Translations under genes and position numbers: made by a program
Source of the DNA: an uncultured Acetobacteraceae bacterium
Lineage (GTDB): Bacteria; Pseudomonadota; Alphaproteobacteria; Acetobacterales; Acetobacteraceae
NCBI GenBank assembly: GCA_903895595.1
Contig: CAITUP010000003.1
Coordinates: 1 to 33,117, forward strand
Direction: 5' to 3'
DNA: 33,117 nucleotides
The notes under the pieces: generated by a model
Database searches by the model: none
What the model saw: the letters and a program-made list of their open reading frames with translations, nothing else
What the model was told of the DNA's origin: nothing
Shown here: positions 23,577 through 30,416 of the stretch, in pieces
Layout of the letters: every line of letters starts with the position of its first letter
Numbering within the stretch: the first letter of the stretch is position 1

Positions 23577-24299
23577 ATGCTGTTTTGGATGATCCTCTCG
23601 CACGCGCATAGGTTCGCGATATTGGTGCCGTGGAAGACGGCCAGTTCCACGTTGCATGCGCGTTTCAAGGCTTTGAACGAAAGTCCTTACGAGCGGTTTT
23701 ATTATTTTTCGCCTTGGTTGAACCGGGTGGCGCATCAGCACATTACGTGCGCGGAGTTCGCTGCTTTTCCAGAGGCGCGGTTGGGGTACGAGACGGCGGC
23801 ATTCGTGCGCAATCCGTATGACCGGGTTTTCTCGGGGTTTATTCAGGTGCAGCGGGATTTGCGCAATCAGGGGGCGGCGGGTTTTGCCTCGCCCTGGATC
23901 CGGGAGTTGGTGCTGCGGCAGTTGGAGGAAAACCGGGCGGCTTTGGCGCGGGCGGATTTCGATTTCGATCGTTGGGTGGCGGGGTTGAGCGAAGCGGATG
24001 TTTATTCTGTCGGGCGGAATACGAGTTTGCCGCTGCATCCCGTGCATTATTGGACGCATTTGGCGGGGGAAAAGTACGTTTCGTTTATTGGGCGGGTGGA
24101 GAATTTCGAGGAGGACTTGGGGGCTTTTTGCGCTCGGGTTGGGGTGGCGGTGCCGGAGCGGATCGACCGGAATGTTTCGGATGGCGGTCATGGCGATGGC
24201 GAATATCGTTACGCGGCGGCGATGCGGCCGGCGACGCGGGATAAGATCGAGCGGTTGTTCGCGGGGGATTTTGCGTTGTTTGGGTATCGGAAATTATAG
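23577..24299 (+). CDS. Sulfotransferase family protein
   Basis: It likely transfers sulfate from PAPS to a carbohydrate or lipid acceptor. The product (240 residues from ATG 23577) has a 5'-phosphosulfate-binding loop VPWKTASSTLHARF (17-30) and a 3'-phosphate motif AFVRNPYDRVFSGF (75-88, with Arg 78 and Ser 86). It ends in a typical SIGRVENF-like YVSFIGRVENFEEDL segment. ATG 23589 (MILSHAHRFAIL) may be the real start, because 23577 abuts a 14-bp stem and no good ribosome-binding site is seen. Many codons end in T or G (GTT, TTT, GGG), unlike the C-rich use of its neighbours, so it may be acquired. No sulfate-activation genes are nearby. Confidence 0.82.
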   Translation: MLFWMILSHAHRFAILVPWKTASSTLHARFKALNESPYERFYYFSPWLNRVAHQHITCAEFAAFPEARLGYETAAFVRNPYDRVFSGFIQVQRDLRNQGAAGFASPWIRELVLRQLEENRAALARADFDFDRWVAGLSEADVYSVGRNTSLPLHPVHYWTHLAGEKYVSFIGRVENFEEDLGAFCARVGVAVPERIDRNVSDGGHGDGEYRYAAAMRPATRDKIERLFAGDFALFGYRKL

Positions 24300-24305
24300 C
24301 GGACT

Positions 24306-24335
24306 GGCCGGCCATGCTTTTACGCATGGCCGGCC
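24306..24335. terminator. Bidirectional hairpin between convergent sulfotransferase and SDR genes
   Basis: GGCCGGCCATGC (24306-24317), loop TTTTAC, exact complement at 24324-24335. It lies six bases after the sulfotransferase stop and eight bases beyond the SDR stop on the other strand. Its position suggests a shared terminator, although T-tracts are poor on both sides. Confidence 0.72.
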
Positions 24336-24342
24336 GAATCCC

Positions 24343-25254
24343 CTATTTAATGCGACCCATCTCCCGCAGCTTCTCCACCACGTTGCCCATCATGCCGAAA
24401 TACGGCTTGATCTGCGTGAGGTCGCGGATTTGGTCCAGGGAGTCCCGCACCATTTCGATGGTGACCGGTTCCGCCGGATCGAATTGCGCGCCTTCCGTGA
24501 CGAAATACTGCACCCGAGCATAACCGCCGGCAGTGGCGGCCATGATTTCGCCGTTCTGGTCGCATTCCTCGCTGCATAGCCACGCCACCATCGGCGAGAC
24601 CAGTTCGGGCTTCATCCACGGCGCGATATCCGGCGGCAGCAGCGATTCCGTCATGCGGGTATAAGCCGACGGAGAAATCGCGTTCAGGCGAATATTGTAT
24701 TTCGCACCTTCGTGCCGCAGCACGTTGATCAGCCCGTTCACGGCCATTTTCGCGGCACCGTAATTCGCCTGACCGAAATTGCCGACGGTGCCGGAGCCGG
24801 AGGTCGTTACGACCACGCGTCCGTACTGCTGCTTGCGCATGATCGGCCACGCCGCCTTGATGCAGTAGGCGGTGCCGAAATGATGCACTTGGTTGACGAA
24901 CTCGTAGTCCTCCATCGTCATGTTGTTGAACGCCTTGTCGCGGAGGATGCCGGCGTTGTTCACCAGAATATCGACGCGGCCCCAGGTATCCATCGCGGTC
25001 TGGACGATGCTGGCGGCGGATTTTTCGTCGGCGACGGAGGCGTAGCTGGCCACGGCTTCGCCGCCGGCTGCTTTGATCTCCGCCACTACCGCGTCGGCGA
25101 CGCGATTGGCGCCGCCGGTGCCGTCCACCGATCCGCCGGGATCGTTCACCACCACTTTGGCGCCGCGGGAGGCGAGCAGCAGCGCGTGGCAGCGGCCGAG
25201 GCCGGCGCCGGATCCGGTGACGATCGCGACTCGGTCATCGTAACGTACGTCCAT
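24343..25254 (-). CDS. SDR-family oxidoreductase, similar to (3R)-hydroxyacyl-CoA dehydrogenases
   Basis: The 303-residue protein is a classical SDR: TGSGAGLG (13-20) for NAD(P) binding, NNAGIL (99-104), catalytic Ser in TTSGSG (about 152) and YGAAK (Tyr 165, Lys 169). The NDPGGSVDGTGG stretch after the second beta-strand and the C-terminal extension resemble the dehydrogenase part of multifunctional enzyme 2 (HSD17B4). A role in oxidising a 3-hydroxyacyl-CoA is therefore the best guess. It starts three bases after the esterase stop, so the two are translationally coupled. The substrate is unknown. Confidence 0.85.
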   Translation of the reverse strand: MDVRYDDRVAIVTGSGAGLGRCHALLLASRGAKVVVNDPGGSVDGTGGANRVADAVVAEIKAAGGEAVASYASVADEKSAASIVQTAMDTWGRVDILVNNAGILRDKAFNNMTMEDYEFVNQVHHFGTAYCIKAAWPIMRKQQYGRVVVTTSGSGTVGNFGQANYGAAKMAVNGLINVLRHEGAKYNIRLNAISPSAYTRMTESLLPPDIAPWMKPELVSPMVAWLCSEECDQNGEIMAATAGGYARVQYFVTEGAQFDPAEPVTIEMVRDSLDQIRDLTQIKPYFGMMGNVVEKLREMGRIK

Positions 25255-25257
25255 GAT

Positions 25258-26148
25258 TCAAGCTCCTTGCAGATGGGTGCGAACGAAAGCGCCGCCGGCC
25301 GCGATGGCGCGTTTGCCGGCGTCGAGTACGGGGTGGTACGAGTGCCAGACGTGGATCATTTCGGGCCAGATTTGCAGATCCACGGGCACGTCGGCGATGC
25401 CGGCGGCGCGGGCGAGCTGGAGGGAATCGTCCAGCAGGGTCTCGGCGGCGCCAACCTGGATCATGATCGGCGGCAGGCCGCGGAGGTCGCCGTAGATCGG
25501 GGCGGCGTGCGGGTGCCGCTTGTCGCCGCCGGCGATGTAGGTGTCCGCCATGAATTTGATGGTCGGGGCCTGTACTGTTGGGTCCGTTGCTGCCCTGTCC
25601 TGGAAGGAGGCGCCGAGCGCTTCCATGTCGACCCAGGGGGAGATGCACCAGGCGCAGCCGGGGAGCGGCAGGCCGGCGTCGCGGATGGCCAGGATGCCGC
25701 CGACGACCAATCCGCCGCCGGCACTGTCGCCGGCGATGGCGATGTTTTTGGGGGCGATGCCGCTGGTCAGCAGGAAGCGGTAGGCGGCGACGGTGTCCTC
25801 GACCGCGGCGGGGAAGGGGTGTTCGGGGGCCATGCGGTAGTCGATGGCCAGCGTGCGGGTGCCGGCGGCGCGGCCGGCCTCGGCGACCAGATGGCGGTGG
25901 GAGTCGAGCGAGCCGATGACGTAACCGCCGCCATGCAGGAACAGGATGACTTTGGACGCGTCGGCGCCGGGGGTGGAGGTCCACTCGGACGGGACGCCGT
26001 TGGCGGAGATTTTTTCGACGGTGACGTCGGCGGGCAGGCCGTAGGCGAGGCCGCGGGCGTCGTAGTCTTTCCGCATCTGCGCGACTTCGGATGCGCGGGG
26101 GCGGCTGGCGATGAGCGTGCGTAAGGCGGTTATTTCTGGATCTGGCAT
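25258..26148 (-). CDS. Alpha/beta hydrolase, HSL-type esterase (family IV)
   Basis: The 296-residue product has the oxyanion-hole motif LHGGGY (71-76), nucleophile GDSAGGG (Ser 142), likely acid Glu 236 in GAAETLLDD and His 266 in EMIHVWH. This is the hormone-sensitive-lipase layout, where the acid is usually Asp, so Glu is a variation. DYRMAPEHPFPAAVED is also a family hallmark. ATG 26148 (MPDPEITALRTL) follows AGGGGA; a longer frame upstream encodes no recognisable sequence. It probably hydrolyses short-chain esters or lactones in the same pathway as the downstream SDR. Confidence 0.9.
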   Translation of the reverse strand: MPDPEITALRTLIASRPRASEVAQMRKDYDARGLAYGLPADVTVEKISANGVPSEWTSTPGADASKVILFLHGGGYVIGSLDSHRHLVAEAGRAAGTRTLAIDYRMAPEHPFPAAVEDTVAAYRFLLTSGIAPKNIAIAGDSAGGGLVVGGILAIRDAGLPLPGCAWCISPWVDMEALGASFQDRAATDPTVQAPTIKFMADTYIAGGDKRHPHAAPIYGDLRGLPPIMIQVGAAETLLDDSLQLARAAGIADVPVDLQIWPEMIHVWHSYHPVLDAGKRAIAAGGAFVRTHLQGA

Positions 26149-26207
26149 GGTCGGTCCCCTCCGTTTGTGTGGGGACAGGGTGACGGGTCTTGGACGAAGG
26201 TCAAGCC

Positions 26208-26498
26208 CTACGCAACCTTCGCCGCGAAGCGTTGGACATCGATCCCAACGCCGTCTCGGCGCACGCGTGCCAGGTCGTGGTTGATCTGCATGCGCAGCCA
26301 AAGATCGGCGGTGCCGCCGAACGCCTTTTCCAGCCGCAACGCCATTTCCGGGGTAACCGCGCTTTTGCCGTTCAGAACCTTGTAGAGTTGCTGGCGCGTG
26401 ATCCCAAGGCCCAGTGCCGCCTCGGCAACGGACAGGCCGAGATCGTCGAGGTTGTCGCGGACCAGGGCGCCGGGATGGGGTGGGTTTTTCATGGGCAT
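26208..26498 (-). CDS. higA: HigA-family antitoxin
   Basis: It is the 96-residue antitoxin and autorepressor of a type II toxin-antitoxin module. An Xre-type helix-turn-helix occupies about residues 17-48 (LDDLGLSVAEAALGLGITRQ, then QLYKVLNGKSAVTPEMALRL). The family tail GTADLWLRMQINHDLARV follows. The start MPMKNPPHPGALV at 26498 has AGGA about ten bases upstream; 26492 (MKNPPHPG) is a close alternative. It lies 17 nt after higB, toxin first, as is normal for hig loci. 59 bp separate it from the esterase gene. Confidence 0.92.
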   Translation of the reverse strand: MPMKNPPHPGALVRDNLDDLGLSVAEAALGLGITRQQLYKVLNGKSAVTPEMALRLEKAFGGTADLWLRMQINHDLARVRRDGVGIDVQRFAAKVA

Positions 26499-26515
26499 TG
26501 GTCGGTTGGTCCTGT

Positions 26516-26794
26516 TCAGTGGTAGTCTACAAGGTCGATATCGAAGGCGTCTCCAGCCTCGAATTTGAAGACAATCCGCCAGTTCGCACGAACGGTGATG
26601 GCCCAAAACCCCCGCAGATCGCCCTTCAGGGCGTGAAGCCGAAAACTGTGGATGTCGAGGTCTTCGATGCTTCCGGCCGCGTCCAGAGCGGCAAGGATAA
26701 GCTGCAAACGAGGTACATAAGCGGCCGTTAACCGGCTGGGGTCATCGTCCTCGTAGAGCCGTTTCAAGCCGCGGTGGCGAATTCCAACGATCAT
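26516..26794 (-). CDS. higB: HigB-family toxin (RelE superfamily mRNA interferase)
   Basis: The 92-residue protein starts MIVGIRHRGLKRLYEDDD, a typical HigB N-terminus. It contains HSFRLHALKGDLRGFWAITV and NWRIVFKFE followed by the C-terminal VDYH. HigB toxins cut mRNA on the ribosome until neutralised by HigA. The promoter's -10 box ends only eight bases before the ATG, so the mRNA may have almost no leader. The frame is open a further 12 codons from a TTG at 26830, but that overlaps the promoter and does not fit the family. Confidence 0.92.
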   Translation of the reverse strand: MIVGIRHRGLKRLYEDDDPSRLTAAYVPRLQLILAALDAAGSIEDLDIHSFRLHALKGDLRGFWAITVRANWRIVFKFEAGDAFDIDLVDYH

Positions 26795-26802
26795 CGCCTG
26801 GG

Positions 26803-26830
26803 ATGTAGCGTGTAAATTTACGGTTGTCAA
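26803..26830 (-). promoter_or_regulatory. higBA promoter with central palindromic operator
   Basis: On the minus strand, TTGACA (26830-26825) and CTACAT (26808-26803) are 16 nt apart. The spacer contains the perfect palindrome GTAAATTTAC (26821-26812). A HigA dimer bound there would block RNA polymerase. The site lies just 12 bp after the stop of the preceding gene. Confidence 0.7.
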
Positions 26831-26842
26831 TCGAGGTAGACG

Positions 26843-27160
26843 TTAACCGCCCATCTCATCCCCCACCACGAACACCTCCCGCGTCCGCGTCACGCGCCCG
26901 AACCAGCAGCGGTCGAACTCCGCGATCAGCGCCGCGATTTCCGGGCCTTTCATCACGGCATCCAACCGTTCCGCGCTTTCGAACCAATAATGCGCGCAGT
27001 GGACGGCTGGATCCTGTTGGCTCCAGCCGCGCCATGCTCGTGTCACCGCGAACGCCTTCATGGCATCCGGCAGGTGTTCCCGCCGGTACCAATCGTCGAA
27101 CGCCGAGCGGTCGGCGGCGTTTGCCACCGTCGCTCGGACGATTAACCAGGCGGAGGCCAT
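26843..27160 (-). CDS. Small dimeric alpha/beta-barrel (EthD/ABM-like) protein
   Basis: The 105-residue product starts MASAWLIVRATVANAADRSA and contains FDDWYRREHLPDAM, a W-Y-x-x-E-H-L-P-D pattern common in ferredoxin-like dimeric barrel proteins. These include EthD-like and monooxygenase-like domains found in catabolic operons. The reaction is unknown; such proteins can be isomerases, decyclases or accessory factors. ATG 27160 lies two bases after the stop of the FAH-family gene, with GAAGTGA as a weak ribosome-binding site inside it, so the genes are coupled. Residues Trp 24, His 29 and Asp 32 would be worth testing. Confidence 0.68.
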   Translation of the reverse strand: MASAWLIVRATVANAADRSAFDDWYRREHLPDAMKAFAVTRAWRGWSQQDPAVHCAHYWFESAERLDAVMKGPEIAALIAEFDRCWFGRVTRTREVFVVGDEMGG

Positions 27161-27162
27161 GG

Positions 27163-28086
27163 TCACTTCGCGGCGTATTTGCCGGTGAGCTGCGCCGTTG
27201 GGCCTTCGAGGCCCTTTTCCTTGCGATCCTGCCGCGTCTCCCGCGACCAGGTGCGCTTCAGATCGTCCTTCACGTTGAATTCCAGCTTGCCGAGGCCCTG
27301 GACTTCCAGCGTTACGACGTCCCCGTCCATGAAGCTCGACAGGCCGCGGTGGTTGGTGCCGGTGGCGAGGATGTCGCCGGCTTCCAGGACGTGGACGGAC
27401 GATGCCCACTCGATGCAGCGGGCGATGTCGTGCGCCATGTCGTTGGTGTTGAAGTCCTGTTTCACGACGCCGTTGACGGTGAGTTTCACCGGCAGGTTCT
27501 GCGGATCGGCGACTTCGTCGGCGGTCACCAGGAACGGACCGATCGGGGCGAAGGTGGCGCGGGATTTCATGGCGAAGAACCCGGCCGAGGCCAGGCCGCG
27601 GGCGGAGCCGTCGATGAAGTTCATGTAGCCGAAGATGTAGTTCTTCGCGTCGGCGGCCTTCACGTTGTCGGCGCGCTTGGAGATGACCAGGGCCATTTCG
27701 GCCTCACCCTCGAAGATGGTCGCGGGTTCGTCCGGCAGGACCATGGTGTCGCCCGGCCCGATGATCGCGGTCGCGGCCTTGTGGAAGGCGTTGATCTGCG
27801 GCTTCTTCGGCAGGGTGCCGTTTTCCATGTAGTTCACGGCCATGCAGACGATGTTGCCGGGCTTCGGCACCGGCGGGCGGATGCGGACGCTGGACAGGGG
27901 GACGCCGGCGGAGGCAGCGGCGGCGGCCTCGATCTTGGCTTTCAGGCTGTCCCAGCGGGCGACGATGCCGCTGAGCAGGTCGCCGGGGCCGGTGTGCGGC
28001 ACGTCGGAGACGGCCGATGTGACGTCGACGATGTTGTCGCCTTTGACGACGCCGAACCGGAAGTCATTGAAAAACGCGAGTTTCAT
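27163..28086 (-). CDS. Fumarylacetoacetate hydrolase family protein
   Basis: Members hydrolyse C-C bonds of diketo acids or act as hydratases or decarboxylases in aromatic breakdown. The 307-residue protein has the family core: GNIVCMAVNYMENG, then a metal-binding IFEGEAEMALVI (Glu 128 and Glu 130), the NFIDGSARG segment at about 156-164 in place of the common NDVSARD (Asp 159), and LEAGDILATGTNHRGLS. ATG 28086 (MKLAFFNDFRFGVV) follows GGAGGGA. It is the first gene of a unit with the EthD-like gene. The substrate is unknown. Confidence 0.88.
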   Translation of the reverse strand: MKLAFFNDFRFGVVKGDNIVDVTSAVSDVPHTGPGDLLSGIVARWDSLKAKIEAAAAASAGVPLSSVRIRPPVPKPGNIVCMAVNYMENGTLPKKPQINAFHKAATAIIGPGDTMVLPDEPATIFEGEAEMALVISKRADNVKAADAKNYIFGYMNFIDGSARGLASAGFFAMKSRATFAPIGPFLVTADEVADPQNLPVKLTVNGVVKQDFNTNDMAHDIARCIEWASSVHVLEAGDILATGTNHRGLSSFMDGDVVTLEVQGLGKLEFNVKDDLKRTWSRETRQDRKEKGLEGPTAQLTGKYAAK

Positions 28087-28176
28087 TGGGGTCCCTCCTT
28101 TGGATAGCGATACCTTACGCCACGAGAGGGGGGGCGACAACGGGACGGGGTACCGATGTAGATTTTCCAGAGTCAG

Positions 28177-28193
28177 TTATATAAGGTATATAC
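28177..28193. promoter_or_regulatory. Tandem palindromes upstream of the plus-strand toxin-antitoxin pair
   Basis: TTATATAA (28177-28184) and GTATATAC (28186-28193) are two perfect 8-bp palindromes one base apart, 24 bp before the antitoxin ATG. They overlap a likely -10 region, with TTTTCC (28163-28168) a possible weak -35. Ribbon-helix-helix antitoxins bind such repeats, so this is a probable autorepression operator. Confidence 0.5.
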
Positions 28194-28217
28194 GAAGACA
28201 TCACGAAGGAGACCGTC

Positions 28218-28517
28218 ATGGCCAAGGAAGCGATGTTCACGCTGAAGCTGGAACCGATGCTGCGCGCGCAGTTCGTCGCGGCGGCGGCGGCGGTGGACCG
28301 GCCGGCTTCGCAAATCGTCCGGGAGTTCATGCGCGATTTCATCGAACAACAGCGTGCCGCTCGTGAGCACGATGCGTGGTTCCGGGGCGAGGTCGCGCAG
28401 GGCATGCGTGAGGCCGACGATCCCGGTGTCGCACGTATCCCGCATGAAGCGGTTGCCGCGAAATGGCAGGAGAAGCGAGCCGCGTTGCTGCGGCAAGCGG
28501 ATCAAGACGGGGTATGA
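28218..28517 (+). CDS. Ribbon-helix-helix antitoxin (ParD/RelB-like)
   Basis: The 99-residue product begins MAKEAMFTLKLEPMLRAQF and continues AAAAVDRPASQIVREFMRDF, the beta-strand plus two-helix layout of a ribbon-helix-helix DNA-binding domain. A charged, toxin-binding C-terminus (about 50-99) follows. AAGGAGA at 28205-28211 sets the start. Its stop overlaps the toxin ATG as ATGA. The assignment rests on size, fold signature and partner. Confidence 0.82.
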   Translation: MAKEAMFTLKLEPMLRAQFVAAAAAVDRPASQIVREFMRDFIEQQRAAREHDAWFRGEVAQGMREADDPGVARIPHEAVAAKWQEKRAALLRQADQDGV

Positions 28518-28798
28518 AAATCGAATGGCTGCCGGTGGCGGAAAGCAACCGCGACCGGCAGCTGGACTATCTCGCCGAACGCAATCCGCGCGCGGCGGTG
28601 AAGATGGGCGATGCGATCGATTTCTCGGTCGGGCAGCTTGCCGATCATCCGCGGTTGGGACGGCCGGGACGGGTGCGGGGGACGCGGGAGTTGGTTGTCG
28701 CGGGGACGCCCTATGTCATCGCCTATCGCATCGAAGCCGATGCCGTGGTGATTCTGCGGCTGTTGCACGGCAAGCAGAAATGGCCGGCTGACCTTTGA
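28514..28798 (+). CDS. ParE/RelE-family toxin
   Basis: The 94-residue protein has the ParE/RelE pattern: MKIEWLPVAESNRDRQLDYL, a central ADHPRLGRPGRVRGTRELVV and C-terminal YVIAYRIEADAVVILRLLHG followed by KQKWP. Whether it attacks gyrase (ParE) or mRNA (RelE) cannot be told from sequence. It overlaps the antitoxin gene by four bases. The pair is the only plus-strand unit within an otherwise minus-strand catabolic cluster. It ends 20 bp from the CoA-transferase subunit B stop, convergent with it. Confidence 0.88.
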   Translation: MKIEWLPVAESNRDRQLDYLAERNPRAAVKMGDAIDFSVGQLADHPRLGRPGRVRGTRELVVAGTPYVIAYRIEADAVVILRLLHGKQKWPADL

Positions 28799-28818
28799 AC
28801 CACCACGGCGGGTTTTTA

Positions 28819-29481
28819 TTAGGCCGCGACCTTCAAACCTTCCGCGACCGTGAATGGGGCCTCGGTCTTTTCGCGGATTTCCTCCACGGTGACGCCGGGG
28901 GCGATATCCACCAGACGCAGGCCGCCATCGCGCCCCTTATGCGCGACCTCGAACACGCCGAGTTCCGTGATCACCAGATCGATCACGCCCGCGCCGGTCA
29001 GCGGCAGGGTGCAGCGTTTCAGCAGTTTCGGCTTGCCGCCGGCGGTGTGTTCCATCAGCACGACCACGCGGCGGACGCCGGCGACGAGGTCCATCGCGCC
29101 GCCCATCCCTTTGACCATTTTCCCGGGGATCATCCAGTTCGCCAGATCGCCGTTCTCGGCCACCTGCAAGGCGCCGAGGATGGAGATATCGATGTGTCCG
29201 CCGCGGATCATCGCGAAGCTGGCGGCGCTGTCGAAGAAGCTGGTGGTCGGCAGCTCCGTCACCGTTTGCTTGCCGGCGTTGATCAGGTCGGCGTCTTCCT
29301 CACCCTCGAACGGGAAGGGGCCCATGCCGAGCATGCCGTTTTCCGATTGGAACTGGATGGACATGCCGGGGGGGACGTGGTTGGCGACGAGGGTGGGGAT
29401 GCCGATCCCCAGGTTGCAGTAAAACCCGTCGCGCAGTTCCTGCGCGGCTCGGGCGGCCATTTGATCGCGGGTCCAGGGCAT
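28819..29481 (-). CDS. 3-oxoacid CoA-transferase, subunit B
   Basis: It is the catalytic subunit that moves CoA between succinyl-CoA and a 3-oxoacid (acetoacetate or 3-oxoadipate). The 220-residue product has [16 protein letters not shown], the catalytic-Glu motif QSENGMLG (Glu 47), [14 protein letters not shown], and [18 protein letters not shown]. The start at 29481 follows subunit A by 12 bp. With an intradiol dioxygenase in the same cluster, 3-oxoadipate is the more likely acceptor (PcaJ-type), but ScoB-type cannot be excluded. Confidence 0.93.
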   Translation of the reverse strand: MPWTRDQMAARAAQELRDGFYCNLGIGIPTLVANHVPPGMSIQFQSENGMLGMGPFPFEGEEDADLINAGKQTVTELPTTSFFDSAASFAMIRGGHIDISILGALQVAENGDLANWMIPGKMVKGMGGAMDLVAGVRRVVVLMEHTAGGKPKLLKRCTLPLTGAGVIDLVITELGVFEVAHKGRDGGLRLVDIAPGVTVEEIREKTEAPFTVAEGLKVAA

Positions 29482-29493
29482 TGTTGAAACTCC

Positions 29494-30201
29494 TTACGCG
29501 CGCGGGCGGACGGTGCGCTGCTCGATCCGTTTGTTGACGGTCTGCAGGGGCACGATGCGGTTGACGAAGATGCCGGCCGTGACGATGTGGTCGGGATCGA
29601 TGGAGCCGAGTTCGACCAGATGTTCCACCTGCGCGACGGTGATTTCGCCGGCGGTGGCCATGATCGGGTTAAAATTCCGAGCGGTCTTGCGGTAGACAAG
29701 GTTGCCTTCCGGGTCGGCTTTCCAGGCGTGGACGATGGCGAGGTCGGCGCGGAGGCCGCGTTCCTGAACGTATAGCCGGCCGTCGAATTCCTGCTGGACC
29801 TTGCCCTCGGCGATTTGGGTGCCGGCGCCGGTGGCGGTGAAGAAGGCGGGGATGCCCGCGCCGCCGGCCCTGATGCGTTCGGCCAAAGTGCCTTGCGGGT
29901 TGAACTCGATCTCCAGCTCGCCGGCCAGGAACTGTTTCGCGAACGTGGCGTTTTCGCCGACGTAGGACGAAATCATTTTCCGCACCTGGCGCGTCTGCAA
30001 CAGCAGGCCGAGGCCTGCGTCGTCGATGCCGGCGTTGTTCGAAATGATTGTCAGGCCTTTGACGCCGCTGTCGCGGATGGCCTCGATCAGGGCGTCGGGG
30101 ATGCCACAGAGGCCGAAGCCGCCGGACATGATCGTCATGTCGTCCTTCAGCACGTCGGCCAGCGCCGCGACCGAGTCCTGGTAGATTTTGTTGACCGCCA
30201 T
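29494..30201 (-). CDS. 3-oxoacid CoA-transferase, subunit A
   Basis: The 235-residue partner of subunit B begins MAVNKIYQDSVAALADVLKD. It has the CoA-binding glycine-rich MSGGFGLCGIPDALIEAI, ISNNAGIDDAGLGLLL, ELEIEFNPQGTLAERIRAGG and PAFFTATGAGTQIAEGK. Subunits A and B together form the PcaIJ/ScoAB enzyme. The start lies nine bases after the HMA gene on the minus strand. This is part of a tight run cyclase-HMA-A-B with gaps of 5, 9 and 12 bases. Confidence 0.93.
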   Translation of the reverse strand: MAVNKIYQDSVAALADVLKDDMTIMSGGFGLCGIPDALIEAIRDSGVKGLTIISNNAGIDDAGLGLLLQTRQVRKMISSYVGENATFAKQFLAGELEIEFNPQGTLAERIRAGGAGIPAFFTATGAGTQIAEGKVQQEFDGRLYVQERGLRADLAIVHAWKADPEGNLVYRKTARNFNPIMATAGEITVAQVEHLVELGSIDPDHIVTAGIFVNRIVPLQTVNKRIEQRTVRPRA

Positions 30202-30210
30202 TCGATCCTC

Positions 30211-30411
30211 TTATGCGTTGATGGTGACGGTGAAGCCGGCGTCGCGCATGGCCTCCGCCAGCGTTTCGGGCGCCGCCGTACTGGCGACGCGGATGTGCTT
30301 GGTTTCCAGGTTCGCGTCCAGTGTGGCGCTTGCATCGACATCGTGCACGGCCCCGGTCAGCGCCTTGACGCAGCCGGAACAGGTCATGTCGGAGACAATG
30401 AAGTCGGGCAT
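30211..30411 (-). CDS. HMA-domain metal-binding protein (copper-chaperone-like)
   Basis: The 66-residue protein is a single heavy-metal-associated domain with the MTCSGC motif (Cys 11, Cys 14), the ferredoxin-like pattern, and the tail LAEAMRDAGFTVTINA. Such proteins normally carry Cu(I) or other soft metals to a P-type ATPase. Here it sits between a cyclase-family hydrolase (5 bp upstream) and CoA-transferase subunit A (9 bp downstream), with its own AGGAG overlapping the cyclase stop. No copper transporter or regulator is seen nearby. Its role in this operon is unexplained. Confidence 0.87.
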   Translation of the reverse strand: MPDFIVSDMTCSGCVKALTGAVHDVDASATLDANLETKHIRVASTAAPETLAEAMRDAGFTVTINA

Positions 30412-30416
30412 ATCGG

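Noticed and set aside
24712-26124. Plus-strand 470-codon frame opposite the SDR and esterase
   Set aside because: Gly/Val/Asp-rich antisense shadow of two genes with clear catalytic motifs.
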